From Batkoa obscura (taxonomy: Eukaryota; Entomophthoromycota; Entomophthoromycetes; Entomophthorales; Batkoaceae): a stretch of 64,000 nucleotides of DNA. Location: the NCBI GenBank assembly GCA_030770535.1, contig JASVEC010000029.1:648370-712369 (forward strand), given 5' to 3'. Position numbers and translations under genes: made by a program. Below are positions 11,087-23,720 of this stretch, in pieces; positions within the stretch are counted from its first letter, which is position 1, and each line of letters begins with the position of its first letter. Under the pieces are notes generated by a model, which did not search any database, was not told where the DNA came from, and was given only the letters and a program-made list of their open reading frames with translations.

Positions 11087-14000
11087 TATTAATTATTTGT
11101 TTGGAAATAAAAGTCAAAGTAAATGAAATAAATATGTTATTTATATTAATTATTTTTTATTATAAATCAAAATAAAGTTATTTAATAATTATAGTAATAG
11201 TAAAATTTAGAATTCAAAATTTCTACATCAATTAATTAATTTAATTTATTTTTTATTACATAAAACTAAACTGAAGTTACTCAATTTAGTAGTTAATTTA
11301 TTAATATTCTAATTTAAACATATATTTATTGAGTTTATAATAAATTTAACATTTATCAAAGTTTCTTTTAAATCTTTATTGTTTTTTATAATTATAAATG
11401 ATTAATTTCTTAATATTGTTATACATTTGATATTTTTATTAGGATTTCTACTTTTAATTAAGATTTATACAGAATTGTTTTATAACAATAATATTTCGAG
11501 ATTATCAAAGTTATTATTATTTAAATTTATCTATCTGTTAAAAAACTTAGAAATGTAATTTTTTAAATTGACAAAGAATTATTAAAGAATTGACAAATTA
11601 AAAAAATTAAAAGACAAAGTTTTTGAAAAATAACAATGAGTTGCTTGAAATTAAAAATTTGTTAGATAAAAAAATAAACAAATAAGAATATGAAGAGGAT
11701 TTCATATAAATATTAACTTTAAAATCTAATTCAATTGAAAAGAAACATTCGACATTAAACTTAATTAGTGTTTACTATTAATTTTTTAAATAAAATTTAT
11801 ATAGAAACTTATAAAAAGTATTAGTACTTTCAATTTAATCAAATTTAATAAAAATTTATATTATTTATTTATTCTTACGAATAAATAGTTTTATTTTCCT
11901 ACAAATCCCCAAAACAATAAATCTTAAGAATTTGAAAATCCAATTTTCAGAATTGGTGGTAAATTTTTTTAAAATGTTATCAAGTAAACCAATCATTTAA
12001 GAATTATAGAAAATTTGTTTTTAATATTCAACCCACAATTTTAATAAACTTCATTCTTCAAAAACATATAAAAACCTCACATCTTTCATTTAAATTTTTT
12101 TTTATTGAGATAATTTTAAAGATCATTTAATCTAAAAGTTTTTACTTTTAATTAAGTTTCAAACTGAAGATGTATTAATGGTGATGCCTTATAATTATGT
12201 CATGGAACAATGTATTAAGAGTAATTTTTAATTTTGAGGATTAGAAAATTTATTTTTTATTGAATCAATATTAAAGGTTTAATTGTTGAGTTCGTTTGAA
12301 AGATAGATTTTATTTAACTTAGATTTACTTGAGTCTTTTCGAAGATTCGTAATGAAAAGTGATATTATTTTGATTTCTTGCTGAATTCCTTTTATTCTAA
12401 TATTATTCTTTTTACAGATCGATATATTCTATATCCTTTCGGATGTACTATGTGCATGTGATAGTTGGGAAAAACCATATCGATTACATTTAATAATTTT
12501 TATAATTACTTTTAATAAACAATTCATTTTAAAATAATCTCTTCAATTTACCTTTTTTATTGATATTTCTCTTTTTTCAATTTCTTTCGTTAAATCATTT
12601 CATTCAAACTTTATTTTTATTAAATACAAGTTAATTACTCTGTACATAAGGATTAAATAACAAGCTATAAAGGTATCTAAAAATAATTGAGTTTGAAAAG
12701 AATTTCAATGTCGTTTAATTAGTTAACGGTATATATAGTGCATATCAATAATAGAGATATACCTTTGTTGAATGATCCTAATAGAGTAATTGAATAAATA
12801 TTTATGAAATAATTCATTAGTTGATTTCAATTTCAAAATGAAGTCTACTTGTTTCTAAGTAAGTTTAACCTCATCAATTATAATGTTTTGATAAAACAAT
12901 AAAATGATAATAATAATAATAATTTTTGTATTTATACTTATTAAATTTAAATGTATATTATAGGAATTGATTTATAATATATTACTTATTAATTCATTTA
13001 TTAAACTTATGGATTATAACATGAAAGGAAAAGAAAAAAATTTAAATACTGTTAATGCTAATACAAAACCAAAATTAACTCTTAAAGATTAAGACATAAT
13101 TAGTACTCTGCTCTGGTAAGTCAATTTTATATTAAAATAATGGCTATAAAAGAACATATATTATTCAAAATAAATACTATTATTAAGTAGGAAATGCTGC
13201 TTATCAAATACATATTCGATTAAACTCGGTTATAAAGATTTAAATAAGAGACTATAAGATATATGTAAGATGAGTTAATTAACAATAGTATTATGATAAC
13301 ATTCAACTATTCTATAGTATTTAAAGTGTGTGTTGTTAGTAAAGAAACACCTTCTACAACAGAAAAAACATAAATAATATTCCTAAAGGTATTAAATAAT
13401 GACCTGATTTTAAAAAATAAGAAACAAGTTAATAATAAACTACTTCATTATAAATCGTTCTATTTTTTACTTTATAAATTAATAAATAAATGTTTATAAT
13501 CTTTACTATTACATTAATTCATAAGCCTATATTATATAATTCCGGAGAATTAATGGCTTATATAATATGAATCAATTATTTACTATTTTATTTTTCAATT
13601 TTTCTTTTAATTTAAAAAAAAAATAGTTGCTTTCTATTAAGTAGGTAATTATAAATACTTCAATAATACAATTATTTACCTAACATTATGGAATTTAAAG
13701 TATTTAATATCAAATTAGTAGCTTTTATTAAGTATCATAAAAGAAGTATATGTATTCTTTATACTAAGGAAATTTGTATATAATTTTCTATGAAGTTTTA
13801 TTTATAGACAATGGTTGTTATCTATAGATAGAAACGGATTATTATCAAAGTATCGGAGTTGATTGTTATAATAAAAATTGTGTTAATTTATTTTTAACTT
13901 TTATATTAAAAATAATAAATTCCACATAAATGATTTAAAATTCGATAAAATTCGATAAAATTCGATAAAATTCAATTATTATTTAATATAAAAATAATGT

Positions 14001-14308
14001 ATTTATGTATTTAATATAAAAAACTCACCTTTTTAAATGTAAAATTATATATAACTATTGTTAAAAGAATACTACTAATAAAAAATATATAATATTTTAT
14101 AGTCTATGTATTAAAAGTAACAGATTAATAACAATAACAATGACATCAATAGATATTTAAACCATTTAATTCTATTGGTGACATCATTTTAATTATAGGG
14201 TTTAGAATAACTTTTACAGTTGAAAGATAAAACTCTAATTTTATAAATTAACTTCAATATACCTTTTGCATTAATAAATTATTAGAACAATAAAAGTAAA
14301 ATATCAGA
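11087..14308. other. Long AT-rich spacer with coding-like scraps
   Basis: About 3.2 kb without a complete gene. A promoter-like stretch (CCAATCA at 11989, TATAAAA near 12069) precedes short open scraps near 12187-12540. Another scrap at 13021-13240 begins MKGKEKNLNTVNANTKPK and includes a possible exon with NAAYQIHIRLNS, but it is interrupted by stops. These look like gene relics; no family recognised. Confidence 0.4.
13937..13974. repeat. Short tandem repeat, 10-bp unit
   Basis: Three full copies and one partial copy of AAAATTCGAT. Non-coding. Confidence 0.8.
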
Positions 14309-15894
14309 ATGGAAACTAAGATGGGGAAAGAAGTAGCGGAAATTAATGAATTAACCCATGAGTTTACACCTAAACAATATGAGTTACCAATACCAGGAAC
14401 AGAAGGCAAATTATTTGATCAAAAAAATATTTTAAAAAATATTCATTTTTATATTAAAACGGGGCTTGTTATAATTATGTTTATATTTTCAGCTATTGTT
14501 ATTAATTCATTACAAATCATATGTTTACCATTAGCTTTATTTAATCGAAAAAAATTTGATAATATAATTCATTTTACTCAACAATTATTTGGTATATCTA
14601 TGGTTGCTTTTCATCAACTTTTTGCACCTACTAGTTTTATTTTATATAAAGATAGTTCCATTGAAGAATCTTTATATTCTCAAACTCCTTTAGATCCTGC
14701 ATCAATTGATTCACCTGAAGATTATAAAACGAAATTAAATTTACCAGAGAGATTATTACTCATTTGCAACCATCAAGTAATTATTATTTTAAACTTAAAA
14801 ATTATTATATTATATTATATTATATTATATTATATTATATTATATTAATTAAATGATTTTTTTTAGCTTTATTCTGATTGGATTTATATATGGTATAAAA
14901 TTGAATATTTGATTTAAATGAAGATAATTTATATTATTTAGGTGTTTTTCTTATTTTGCTAGAAGACATGGAGATTTAAAAATTATATTAAAAAAAAGTT
15001 TAGCCAAGATACCAGTATTTGGATGGTAAGAATAAATAAAATAAAATATAAATAAAATAAAATATTTAATATAAATTATTATTTTAGGGTAAATTATAAT
15101 AAATTCAATTAAATAATACAGTAGAATATTAATAAGAATTATTATAAATAGGGTATGTGGTTTTTTGATTTTATATTTTTAGAACGTAATTGGACAAAAG
15201 ATGAATTTAGTTTTATGAAACATATGAAGAAATTAAATCAATCTATTAAACCAATGTGGCTATTAATCTTTCCAGAAGGTACTACATTAACTGGAGATAC
15301 AAGATATAAATCTAAAATATTTGCTGAAAAAAATGGTTATGTAATTATTATTATTATATCTTATTATTATATATTATTATCTATTATATATTATATTTAA
15401 CTAATATATTATTTAATATTTAGGAAACTTATAAGCATGTATTATTACCTAGAAGTCTTGGATTATTTAAATGTATTGAATCTTTAAAAGAAAGTGTAGA
15501 ATATATTTATGATATAACTATTGGTATACCTGGAGTAAAAGCAGGTGAATCTCCACAATATATTTATACATTAGCTTTAATGTATGTAATTGGATTAAAT
15601 CCTCAACAAATTCATATACATATACGTCGATTTAAATTAAATGAAATACCTATTGATGAAGATGAATTTGGTAATTGGCTACGACTTAGATGGAAAGAGA
15701 AAGATGAATATTTAGATCATTTTTATAAACACGGTTGTTTTCATGCTGATGTACAACATCAACCTTCAATTATTAATGTTTCTTTAAGACATTTTTTTGA
15801 AATTTTTCAAATTCCAATACTCTTTTTAACTTGGGTTATTATTATAATTTTATTTTATTATATTATTATACCCATTTATAATCAAATTTTTTAA
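14309..15894 (+). CDS. Membrane lysophospholipid acyltransferase (LCLAT1/AGPAT5/Cst26-like)
   Basis: Exons 14309-14776, 14867-14892, 14942-15025, an apparent single-nucleotide exon at 15088, 15152-15340 and 15424-15894 give 412 residues. Motif I spans the first intron as NHQ-LYSDW (the H-x4-D acyltransferase signature). FPEGTTLT is motif III, preceded by FGWGMWFFDFIFLERNW. An AEKNG-YETYKHVLLPRS segment follows, as in animal LCLAT1. Hydrophobic helices lie at about residues 47-75 and at the C-terminus. The family acylates lysophosphatidic acid or lysophosphatidylinositol and related lipids in the ER; substrate cannot be read here. Intron 1 contains a TTATA repeat. Only a 1-nt exon with canonical AG and GT flanks keeps the frame across GW-GM. 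Confidence 0.9.
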
Positions 15895-16178
15895 TTTTAA
15901 AATTATATTGAAATTTATATAAAATAAATAATAAATTTTATTTAATTTTTTTAAATTAATTTAAATTTCATTTATATTTTATAATTTTATAAAATTATAT
16001 TATCTTATTTTATTATAATTACTTTTTTGAATGAATCTTTAATACTTAATATATAATATTTTTAATAATTAATATTTTTAATTTTAATTTTTGTTTTAAA
16101 AGTCTAATTTTTTTGTACATTTATTTTATACAAAAGAGTGATTTATTTATCTTATAATTAGATTTTCATTTAGATAGA

Positions 16179-17718
16179 TTAGTTCTTTTTAACCAATTTA
16201 AGTAAGGCTTCAGTAGAAAGAGATTTTGGACGTTCAAGTGGTAAACCTAAAGCACGATCCCAAATAAGTTGAGATAATACACCAAGGGCACGTGATACAC
16301 CAAATAATACGGTATAATAATCTTGTTCAACAAGTCCATAATGTTGTAATAAGACACCAGAATGGGCATCAACATTTGGCCATGGGTTCTTAGTTTTACC
16401 ATGTTCAGTTAAAATACCTGGTACTAAGTTATAAAGTTTGCTAACTAATTGGAACATTGGGTCTTCTGGTAAATGTTTAAGAGCAAATTCACGTTGACAG
16501 GTATATCTTGGATCAGTTTTACGTAAAACAGCATGACCATAACCTGGTACAACTTGACCAGATTTAAGAGTAGACCAAATATAATCCTTAATAGTTTCAT
16601 CACTGGCATCATTACCAACTTGAGCTTGCATTTTTTGAGTCCAACGGAGAACTTCTTGGTTAGCAAGACCGTGGAGTGGACCAGCTAAACCATTAAGACC
16701 AGAAGCGAAAGAAAGGTAAGGATCAGAAAGAGCGGAACCAACTAAATGAGTAGTATGAGCAGATACATTACCACCTTCATGATCACTATGAATGGTTAAG
16801 TATAAACGCATAAGTTCAACGAAATCTTTGTTTTGAGAGAAACCTAAAAGTTTAGCTAAATTGTGACCATAATCAGCATCAAGGTCAATTTCAGCTAATT
16901 TACCATTCTTATAAACATTTTGGTAAATACGACCAGCAACATTTGGAAGTTTAGCAATAAGATCCATGGAATCTTCATAAGCAAAATCCCAATATTTAGA
17001 TTTATGGATACCTTGTTGATAAGCTTTGGCAAATTTACTATCATGTTGGAGAGCAGTAACAGCAAGGGAGAACTGAGACATTGGGTGTAAAGTTTTTGGT
17101 AAAGAATCAATAAGCTCTTCAACAAATTTTGGAATTTCAGAACGAGCAGCCCATTCTTTAGAAAGAGCGCGAGTTTGAGAAGCAGTTGGTACTTCACCAG
17201 TTAACAATAACCAGAAAAGAGATTCTGGTAATGGTTCAGAACCACCTTCAGCAGCTGGAAGTTTTTGTTGGCATTCTGGGATGGTATAACCACGGAATCT
17301 AATACCTTCTTCAGCATCTAATACTGAACCTTCCCAGATCATACCTTTGATGCCACGCATACCACCATAAGCCTATATTTAATTAACATTTATTTAAATA
17401 AATTATATAATTTAACTTACCATATCTACAGTGACTTCACCTAAGGATTTGGATCCATACTCAGCTTTAACATGCTTTACTTCAGCTTGTTTTTCAGGGA
17501 TAATCTCAGCGAGTCTATCTTTTAAGCCCTAATGTATGGTTAGTTATTATAAATATAAGTTAAATATAAGTTAAATATAAACTTACTGAAGCAGAGGCAG
17601 AAGAATAAAAACGAGATGGGATAGCAGAGCGGGTAGCGCAATTCTAAATATAAAGATAAGTTAAGCACGATAATTGTGAATGAAATATTACCTTAAATAA
17701 AGAAACTAAACGAGTCAT
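16179..17718 (-). CDS. CIT1: Mitochondrial citrate synthase
   Basis: Exons on the minus strand (17692-17718, 17587-17643, 17421-17528, 16179-17372) with introns of 48-58 nt give 461 residues. MTRLVSLFK plus an Arg/Ser-rich stretch forms the mitochondrial presequence. Active-site segments are intact: [29 protein letters not shown] (oxaloacetate-binding His) and [14 protein letters not shown] (catalytic Asp). The enzyme condenses acetyl-CoA and oxaloacetate to citrate in the matrix. Codon use is less AT-biased than in neighbours, which suggests high expression. A CCAATCA box lies 94 bp upstream. There is no C-terminal peroxisomal signal (ends LLKLVKKN), so this is the mitochondrial form. Confidence 0.97.
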
Positions 17719-18496
17719 TTAATTTTATATTAAAAAAAACGTTTCGTTTTTGATATTTCATCTTTTATATTTTTTTCATAATCTAATGAATTTTAAATTA
17801 ACCAATCATACTCGGAGTATGGAATTTGCATTTGGTTATCTGATTCGCCTACTATCACCGTTCATTCCACTATATTCTTTTTTGGATGGTTAATTATTTA
17901 GCTTTTTAAATGCATAGCTAATATTTCATTAAATCAAACTTTCAATATCAGTCATGAGCCTTTAAATCCTATTAAGCATAATAAAGCACTTAAGTCTAGT
18001 TTTATAACAATAAACTAAAGGCAGTCGTCTCCGACTTATCTTTGAACATTGATAATATTTAAGTCACGTTATTTTTTCGGTTTAAAACTAGGAAAAATGG
18101 GTGATTTGAATGTAATAGCCAATAACATTACTTTCTTTTCTAGTTTGGGGAAAGAAAATTTTAATAGTTTATCCAATAAATTATGGATGCCTCTATCTGA
18201 TGTCATAAAAAGTAGATTTTCTTGAGTTCACGTCTTAAAAAATCCTTTAAAAATTGCAATTTCAATTTCTTAAATTAATTTTTCAATCAAAATTAAACTA
18301 AAGGATCTGCCCAAAGTAATAAATGCGAAAATGATGGTAATTTTAAGTCCAATTGAAGTTAGAAAAAACAGGATTTCTTTTGGAATTAAATTAAGGTTAT
18401 TATGGAGTTTTACTGTTAGAATGAAATCATGAATAGTATAAAATAAAGCGTCAATAGTTAACAAAGTTCTTTCTTTAAAATTGTATTAAGATAAAG
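17719..18496. other. Divergent intergenic region between citrate synthase and CMC4
   Basis: Contains the CCAATCA box described separately. Short reading frames at 18097 (plus) and 18270-18464 (minus, hydrophobic) are present, but neither could be extended into a gene. Confidence 0.45.
17812..17818 (+). promoter_or_regulatory. CCAATCA box upstream of citrate synthase
   Basis: Exact CCAATCA, the fungal HAP/CBC-complex consensus, 94 bp upstream of the citrate synthase ATG. HAP control of TCA-cycle genes is established in yeasts and moulds. A 7-mer like this is expected about five times by chance in 64 kb of this composition, so position is the only support. Confidence 0.4.
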
Positions 18497-18728
18497 ATGT
18501 CTGAGGTAATAATTATTGACAATATAAAATTTGATTAATGAATATAACTAGTATTAGAAATCCAATAAAAATTTGTGTCAAAAAGAAGCTTGTCAATTAC
18601 AAACTTGTTTACAAAATAAACAATATCAAGAAGCTAAGTGTCAAGAATATATTACTGCTTTAAAAGAGTGTTGCAAAAAAATTTTAGATGAAGGAAAAAC
18701 TTCCACTTGTTGTCCAAAAAAATTGTAA
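18497..18728 (+). CDS. CMC4: Cmc4-like twin-cysteine mitochondrial protein
   Basis: Two exons (18497-18505 and 18558-18728) separated by a 52-nt intron give 59 residues: MSE joined to KSNKNLCQKEACQLQTC and onward. The cysteine pattern (C-x4-C-x4-C, C, CC, CC) and the opening CQKEAC closely match yeast Cmc4, a small intermembrane-space protein imported by the Mia40 disulfide relay. The lysine-rich tail is short. It was easy to miss because the first exon codes only three residues. No other family I know has this cysteine layout with CQKEAC. Confidence 0.85.
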
Positions 18729-18929
18729 TAGTAGCTATGAAGATTGTAACCTTTTATTAAAGTATTCAACCCACTGTTTAACTTTACCCTTGTGAACCTA
18801 TGTATTATTACTAAGATTGAGTATATGATAAAATTATTATGTTAATAAAATATGTAGCTTTAATAAGTCTGTTTAAATATATTCTAGAAATAGTAGAAAT
18901 TAAAGATAAAGACACTCAAATAACTATAA

Positions 18930-20110
18930 TTAATATTTATTGATTTCTTTTAAAAGAGATCTTTTGAGATAAGTTTGATTTTTGTTAACAATATTGACCA
19001 CTTTAATTTTAAGCTCCTCGCTTAGCTTAAATAAGGTATTTTTTAGAATGGATAAAAGTAAATTGGAAAGCTTGATATTCTTATTGATTTGTAATGATTC
19101 ATTAGCTATTAAGTTTAATAAGCCTAAACTAGCCTTTGAATTTAATTTATAATTTAGCTTCATTAATATGAATTGAAATAATGATAACATTATATCATCG
19201 GTAATACTAACCTTATCACTCCCGCAATGAGTAATCTCTCTTTATTTGTGTTAGTACAAAATTTTAAATATAAATAATATTACTCAATAAGCTTTTCAAA
19301 ATGAGATTCGTTATATGCGAATGTCATTGCTTTACTTATGATATCAAATGTTTGTTCATCTAAAAAAAAATTAGATGAAATTTAGGCAAACAGTCGAAAT
19401 TATATTACTTAATTTCTTATTAAGGATCATAGGAAGAATGATACCATTAATTGAACATAGTGGTCGTTGATTAAAGAGCTGATTTAAGCAATGAATTAAA
19501 TCTCTAGGATACATCACTTGTTTAAAAAACTTTTAAAAGTTTAGTTTAGATTAAGTAAATCTTTAAATCGAGATTACTTTTGGTAATAAAATTGTAGCAA
19601 TTAAACTTTCAAACTCAAGGTTAGAAAGTTCAGCCTTATCTAAGAATAATTGACATGCCTCCAAAACAATCTCTTCATCCATAGATTCCCATTTAAGTTC
19701 TATTAAATAGTTCTATAAAAATATAACTTGATGTACGTTTATAATAAATTATCCTACTTTAAATTCGGGGCAGTTTAAAAACTTTGAAAATAAAACTTTA
19801 AAATTTTTCATTTTCATTTCATCGTTTGTATTAGTTAGTAGCTTCAATTTCTCTAAGGCTTTTTTTTTAAGATAGTCATTTTATATTTATAAATAAAAAA
19901 TAATTACTAAGTTCACATTCATTTTTAGATTTTGAATTGTCAACTTCAGTCACATCTGCCTTTTTAAATTTTTTAGGTTGTTGAATATTTGCAGCGTATA
20001 AAAAGTTAAAGATATTAATTGTCAATATTGGTTTAGACTTTAAAAGGATATAATCAATGGGGATTGCGTTTGAATATGTGTATTTTTTGCTCGTACTATT
20101 TGAACTCGTT
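18930..20110 (-). CDS. FANCE: FANCE-like Fanconi anaemia core-complex subunit (5' end unresolved)
   Basis: Seven minus-strand exons join in frame: 19908 to about 20110, then 19758-19858, 19578-19712, 19409-19529, 19284-19359 and 18930-19239, separated by introns of 44-55 nt, three of which end in AAG. The assembled C-terminal half is all helical. It aligns by eye with human FANCE: LSN(x)n...CLNQLFNQRPLCS...ILPMIL corresponds to the FANCE segment around PVCSALLDPVLQ. The end, KLSNLLLSILK...NKNQTYLKRSLLKEI, corresponds to FANCE YAKLMLTVMTK...EPNTTFLRKSLKAAL. FANCE bridges FANCC/F to FANCD2 during interstrand-crosslink repair. No convincing start codon was found: the first visible exon has no in-frame ATG, and ATG at 20195 is a candidate but does not splice in phase. 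Divergent from the ubiquitin-eL40 gene. Confidence 0.7.
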
Positions 20111-20426
20111 TCATTTAAATTAATAAACCAAAAAAGATAAGTTAAAAAAAAGGTTTAAATCACGAAATAACTCAAAGAGCCAATAATTCCCATAATAATT
20201 TAAGATCCAAAATTTTGTATTTTTCTGAATTTTAAATATGGGTAGCCGATTAAGGAGAATTCTTTCACTTCCCAGAAATAACAGTGACAGGTTGAAGGTA
20301 GGTCATAGTATTATAAAAGCATCCAATATAAAATCCAAAAGTATTAACAAAGAGATGAAACAATGGACTTATAAAAAAGAGATGACATAAAATAGATGGA
20401 AAATTACTAGTCAGAAATCTAATTGA

Positions 20427-20932
<506 letters not shown>

Positions 20933-22307
20933 ATAAATTAATAGGATTCACGATATTTAAAATAAATATGTTTGAATTGGAATTGTCGAATTTAATTAAA
21001 AAAAGTTAATAGTGAACGTAATTGTTGAAATTATTTAACCGTTTAATATTGTTAAGCAGATTTTTATTAAGTAAATTAGAATAACAAACTACCAATATCA
21101 ATAAATATTACGAAGTTCGAAGAATTGAAGCTTTTAACAATTGTTTACAGAAGCAAATAAATTAATGTGACGAGTATATAGGCCAAAAGTACAATTATAG
21201 GTTAATAGTCTGAATATTCATAATCTATATATTTGAAGCATTATTTATAATATTTTAGGAGACTTTTTATTTATTTAAATCTAATATACGAGAGCTTGTT
21301 ACATTATGTTATATTGCTCCAAATATCATTTATAGTATATTCGTTTTCATAGTTTACAGTTAAAGAATGTCAAGCCATATTCATTTGATTAATAAACAAA
21401 GTAGAAACAAATGAACATCAAATAAAGGTTCATTTAAATTTCATTTTAGTATAATCGTTTATTAAATTATAAGTAAAACTTTTATTTCTTAAATACCAAA
21501 TATTCAATGATGTCTTTGCCATAATACTTTGTTCGTTTTTTAAGGAATTTAAAATTTAATAAATATTAGATAAATATTTGAAATACAAAAGCATACCCAT
21601 ATGAGGAGTATTAATATTTTATTCATTTCAAAACTTGATTTTTCATAACAATTCAGTCAATTATTGAATAAATTTATTGGGTTATATAATATATAAACTT
21701 CAAATCTACTATTTATTAAACCATGAAATAAATATTGATTAAGATATATAGGTTGAATCTTTATGTTCCAATGTTATACATTTTTTAAATTTGAAAATTG
21801 AAAATTTTAATAATTTTAAATAATCATTTTCATGTTAAAGATCAAAGCTCAATAGTCAAATTTTAATTTAATTTTAATTTAATAAAAGTATGAAATGTTT
21901 AGAACTAGTTTATAATAGTAATCATAGTCAAGATCTAAATAATATGTGAATGCTTTTACCAATATTTATTTAATATGAGGATGTATTTTTGTTTAAGAAT
22001 CTTACTAACAAATTTTCCACTCAAATAGAATAGCGCTTAAAAGATGGAAAAAGTGATGAAACCAAAAAAACACCCCCATATAATTTAACAAACAACAGAT
22101 TTGAAGTATATTGGACTATGGGAATTAATTATTTAATATCAATCAAGTTATCATATAAAAATTAAATAATACAAGTTTGAAGGGATTATAGAACAGCTAT
22201 CGCTTTTTTACTATTTTAAAACTAGTCAAATTAAATTAAACTTAAGCTAATAGGGGTTTATTTTTTGTTTAAACTTTAAACTATTCACATCAAAATTTTA
22301 AGTTGAG
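20933..22307. other. Intergenic region with one MITE copy
   Basis: AT-rich spacer; apart from the MITE at 21974-22082, nothing recognised. A TAGGGGTTTATTTTTTG stretch at 22252 resembles the MITE terminus and may be a decayed end. Confidence 0.5.
21974..22082 (+). mobile_element. MITE copy 1 (TA-flanked, about 105 bp)
   Basis: Begins TATGAGGATGTATTTTTG and ends in a near-complement, CAAAAAAACACCCCCATA, with TA at both edges. Shares the internal AGCGCTTAAAA and TGGAAAAAGTGATGAAA blocks with the other copies. Confidence 0.8.
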
Positions 22308-23720
22308 ATGGAGTATACTATAGTGGAATATGATCCTAATTTACCGTTTAAACGAGGCCGAGTGAAGCTAAAAAATCAAAAAGGTAGGATGGAGGTGATA
22401 TATAACAAAATTCAACTAATCGAAGATTATTTATTAAAATTGAAGTTAATTAATGACGTTAATGGAAATCAATTGAGAAAGGATAATCATAAAAACAGCC
22501 ACAATAAGATTTACAACTATTTAATATGGGTTACAGGAGTATTAAAGGATAGGAATGCACTTAATGACAATAATAGCAATAAAATAGATACTATTATTTC
22601 CAAGTTTATCAAAGATTGGAATGAAGCTACATGTCAATATTTTTCCGATTCCGGTGTTATATTAAAAAAAGAATGTGAACTAAATACCCTTGGCTTCAAT
22701 GGAAGTTTTATTGAGTCGGAAATTATGTATTACTTTAAAAAGACAGACCCGTTTATGTTTTGGAGTGATACTTATTATTTAACCTCTGTATTCAAAAATG
22801 AAGGAAATAATAATTTAAAGCTAGCGTTTTTATTGATTTTTTTAAGGTTTGGCGGTAAAAAGAATCAACAAGGAAGTCAATGGGCTTATCAAAGGCTTAA
22901 AAAGGAAGTGTCCAGCCTATATTTAATACAAACCTTTGAGAATTTATTAACATTGATTTTGTTGGCTTTTTATGAACTTTCATACAATAGTATTTTTAAA
23001 TTTAAAGCTAGATTATCAGCAGCTATCAATTACGCACAAACTTTAGAATTGTATAGATTAAGTTCAGGTGAGGTGTCATTTGGAGTCAAAAACAACACCC
23101 AACTTTCACTCTACAAAAAAATATGGTATAATTTACTATTAGTATCTTTTACTCTTGGGACTTGTTTAGATGAAAAGGCAATAGGTTATTCATTTGATGA
23201 TATTCAGTTTAACACTTTAATTTAGAAAAATAATACTTCCCCTTTCAAAGTTTATTTTCCAGTTTCTAAGTTTGAATCTGTAACTGTAATTCAACAAGTT
23301 CAAGCTAATCCTAAAAGGATTTATACAATATATAAGCAATTATTTCATCTGGTTGATATTACACGAGCTAAAATGAGAAATATGCCACTAAATTATCTTA
23401 GATTCATTTTGGGTACTACTAAAGAAAAACGAATACCCTATCTTTCTGAATATGCTTTAAACCGAATCAAGCAATTTCATCCTACCCTTAGCTTAACTTT
23501 AATTCATACTAAAATTGAAAAAATAGCTTTCTAGTTAAATAAATATCACCTTACCGAAAATTGGTTAACTTTTGGACCGACTATGGCCCTTTCATTGTAT
23601 CTTTGTATGATTACACCTCCGATTAGCTTTAACATTATTTTGATTCCTATCCTAAACTTTTTGGAAATGGGTCCCATAGCTAACATATGTTATGATCAGA
23701 TTCTTGTTCATTCATTTTAA
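22308..23720 (+). pseudogene. Truncated fungal transcription-factor relic (middle homology region)
   Basis: One continuous frame of about 470 codons interrupted by two in-frame TAG stops (23223-23225 and 23532-23534). The start MEYTIVEYDPNLPFKRGRVK resembles the linker that follows a Zn2Cys6 cluster, but the cluster is missing. The core (DPFMFWSDTYYLTSVF, FKARLSAAINYAQTLELYRL) looks like the fungal-specific transcription-factor domain. Reading continues sensibly past both stops (for example FILGTTKEKRIPYLSEYALN), so this is a fairly young pseudogene. Translational readthrough is not supported, because other genes here end normally at TAG. Confidence 0.65.

Noticed and set aside
18097-18225. 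Plus-strand 42-codon frame starting MGDLNVIANN
   Set aside because: Short, without similarity, and could not be spliced to anything downstream.
18270-18464. Hydrophobic minus-strand reading frame, vaguely like a Pex11 C-terminus
   Set aside because: No start, no upstream exon, and the necessary upstream region is occupied by the CMC4 promoter and first exon on the other strand.
20238-20391. Plus-strand 51-codon frame starting MGSRLRRILSL
   Set aside because: Lies in the region between FANCE and RPL40; no family, and too short to separate from chance.
22308-23720. Reassigned or read-through TAG codon
   Set aside because: Both internal stops are TAG, but GSKIP and PEX30 end at TAG normally, so a pseudogene is simpler.
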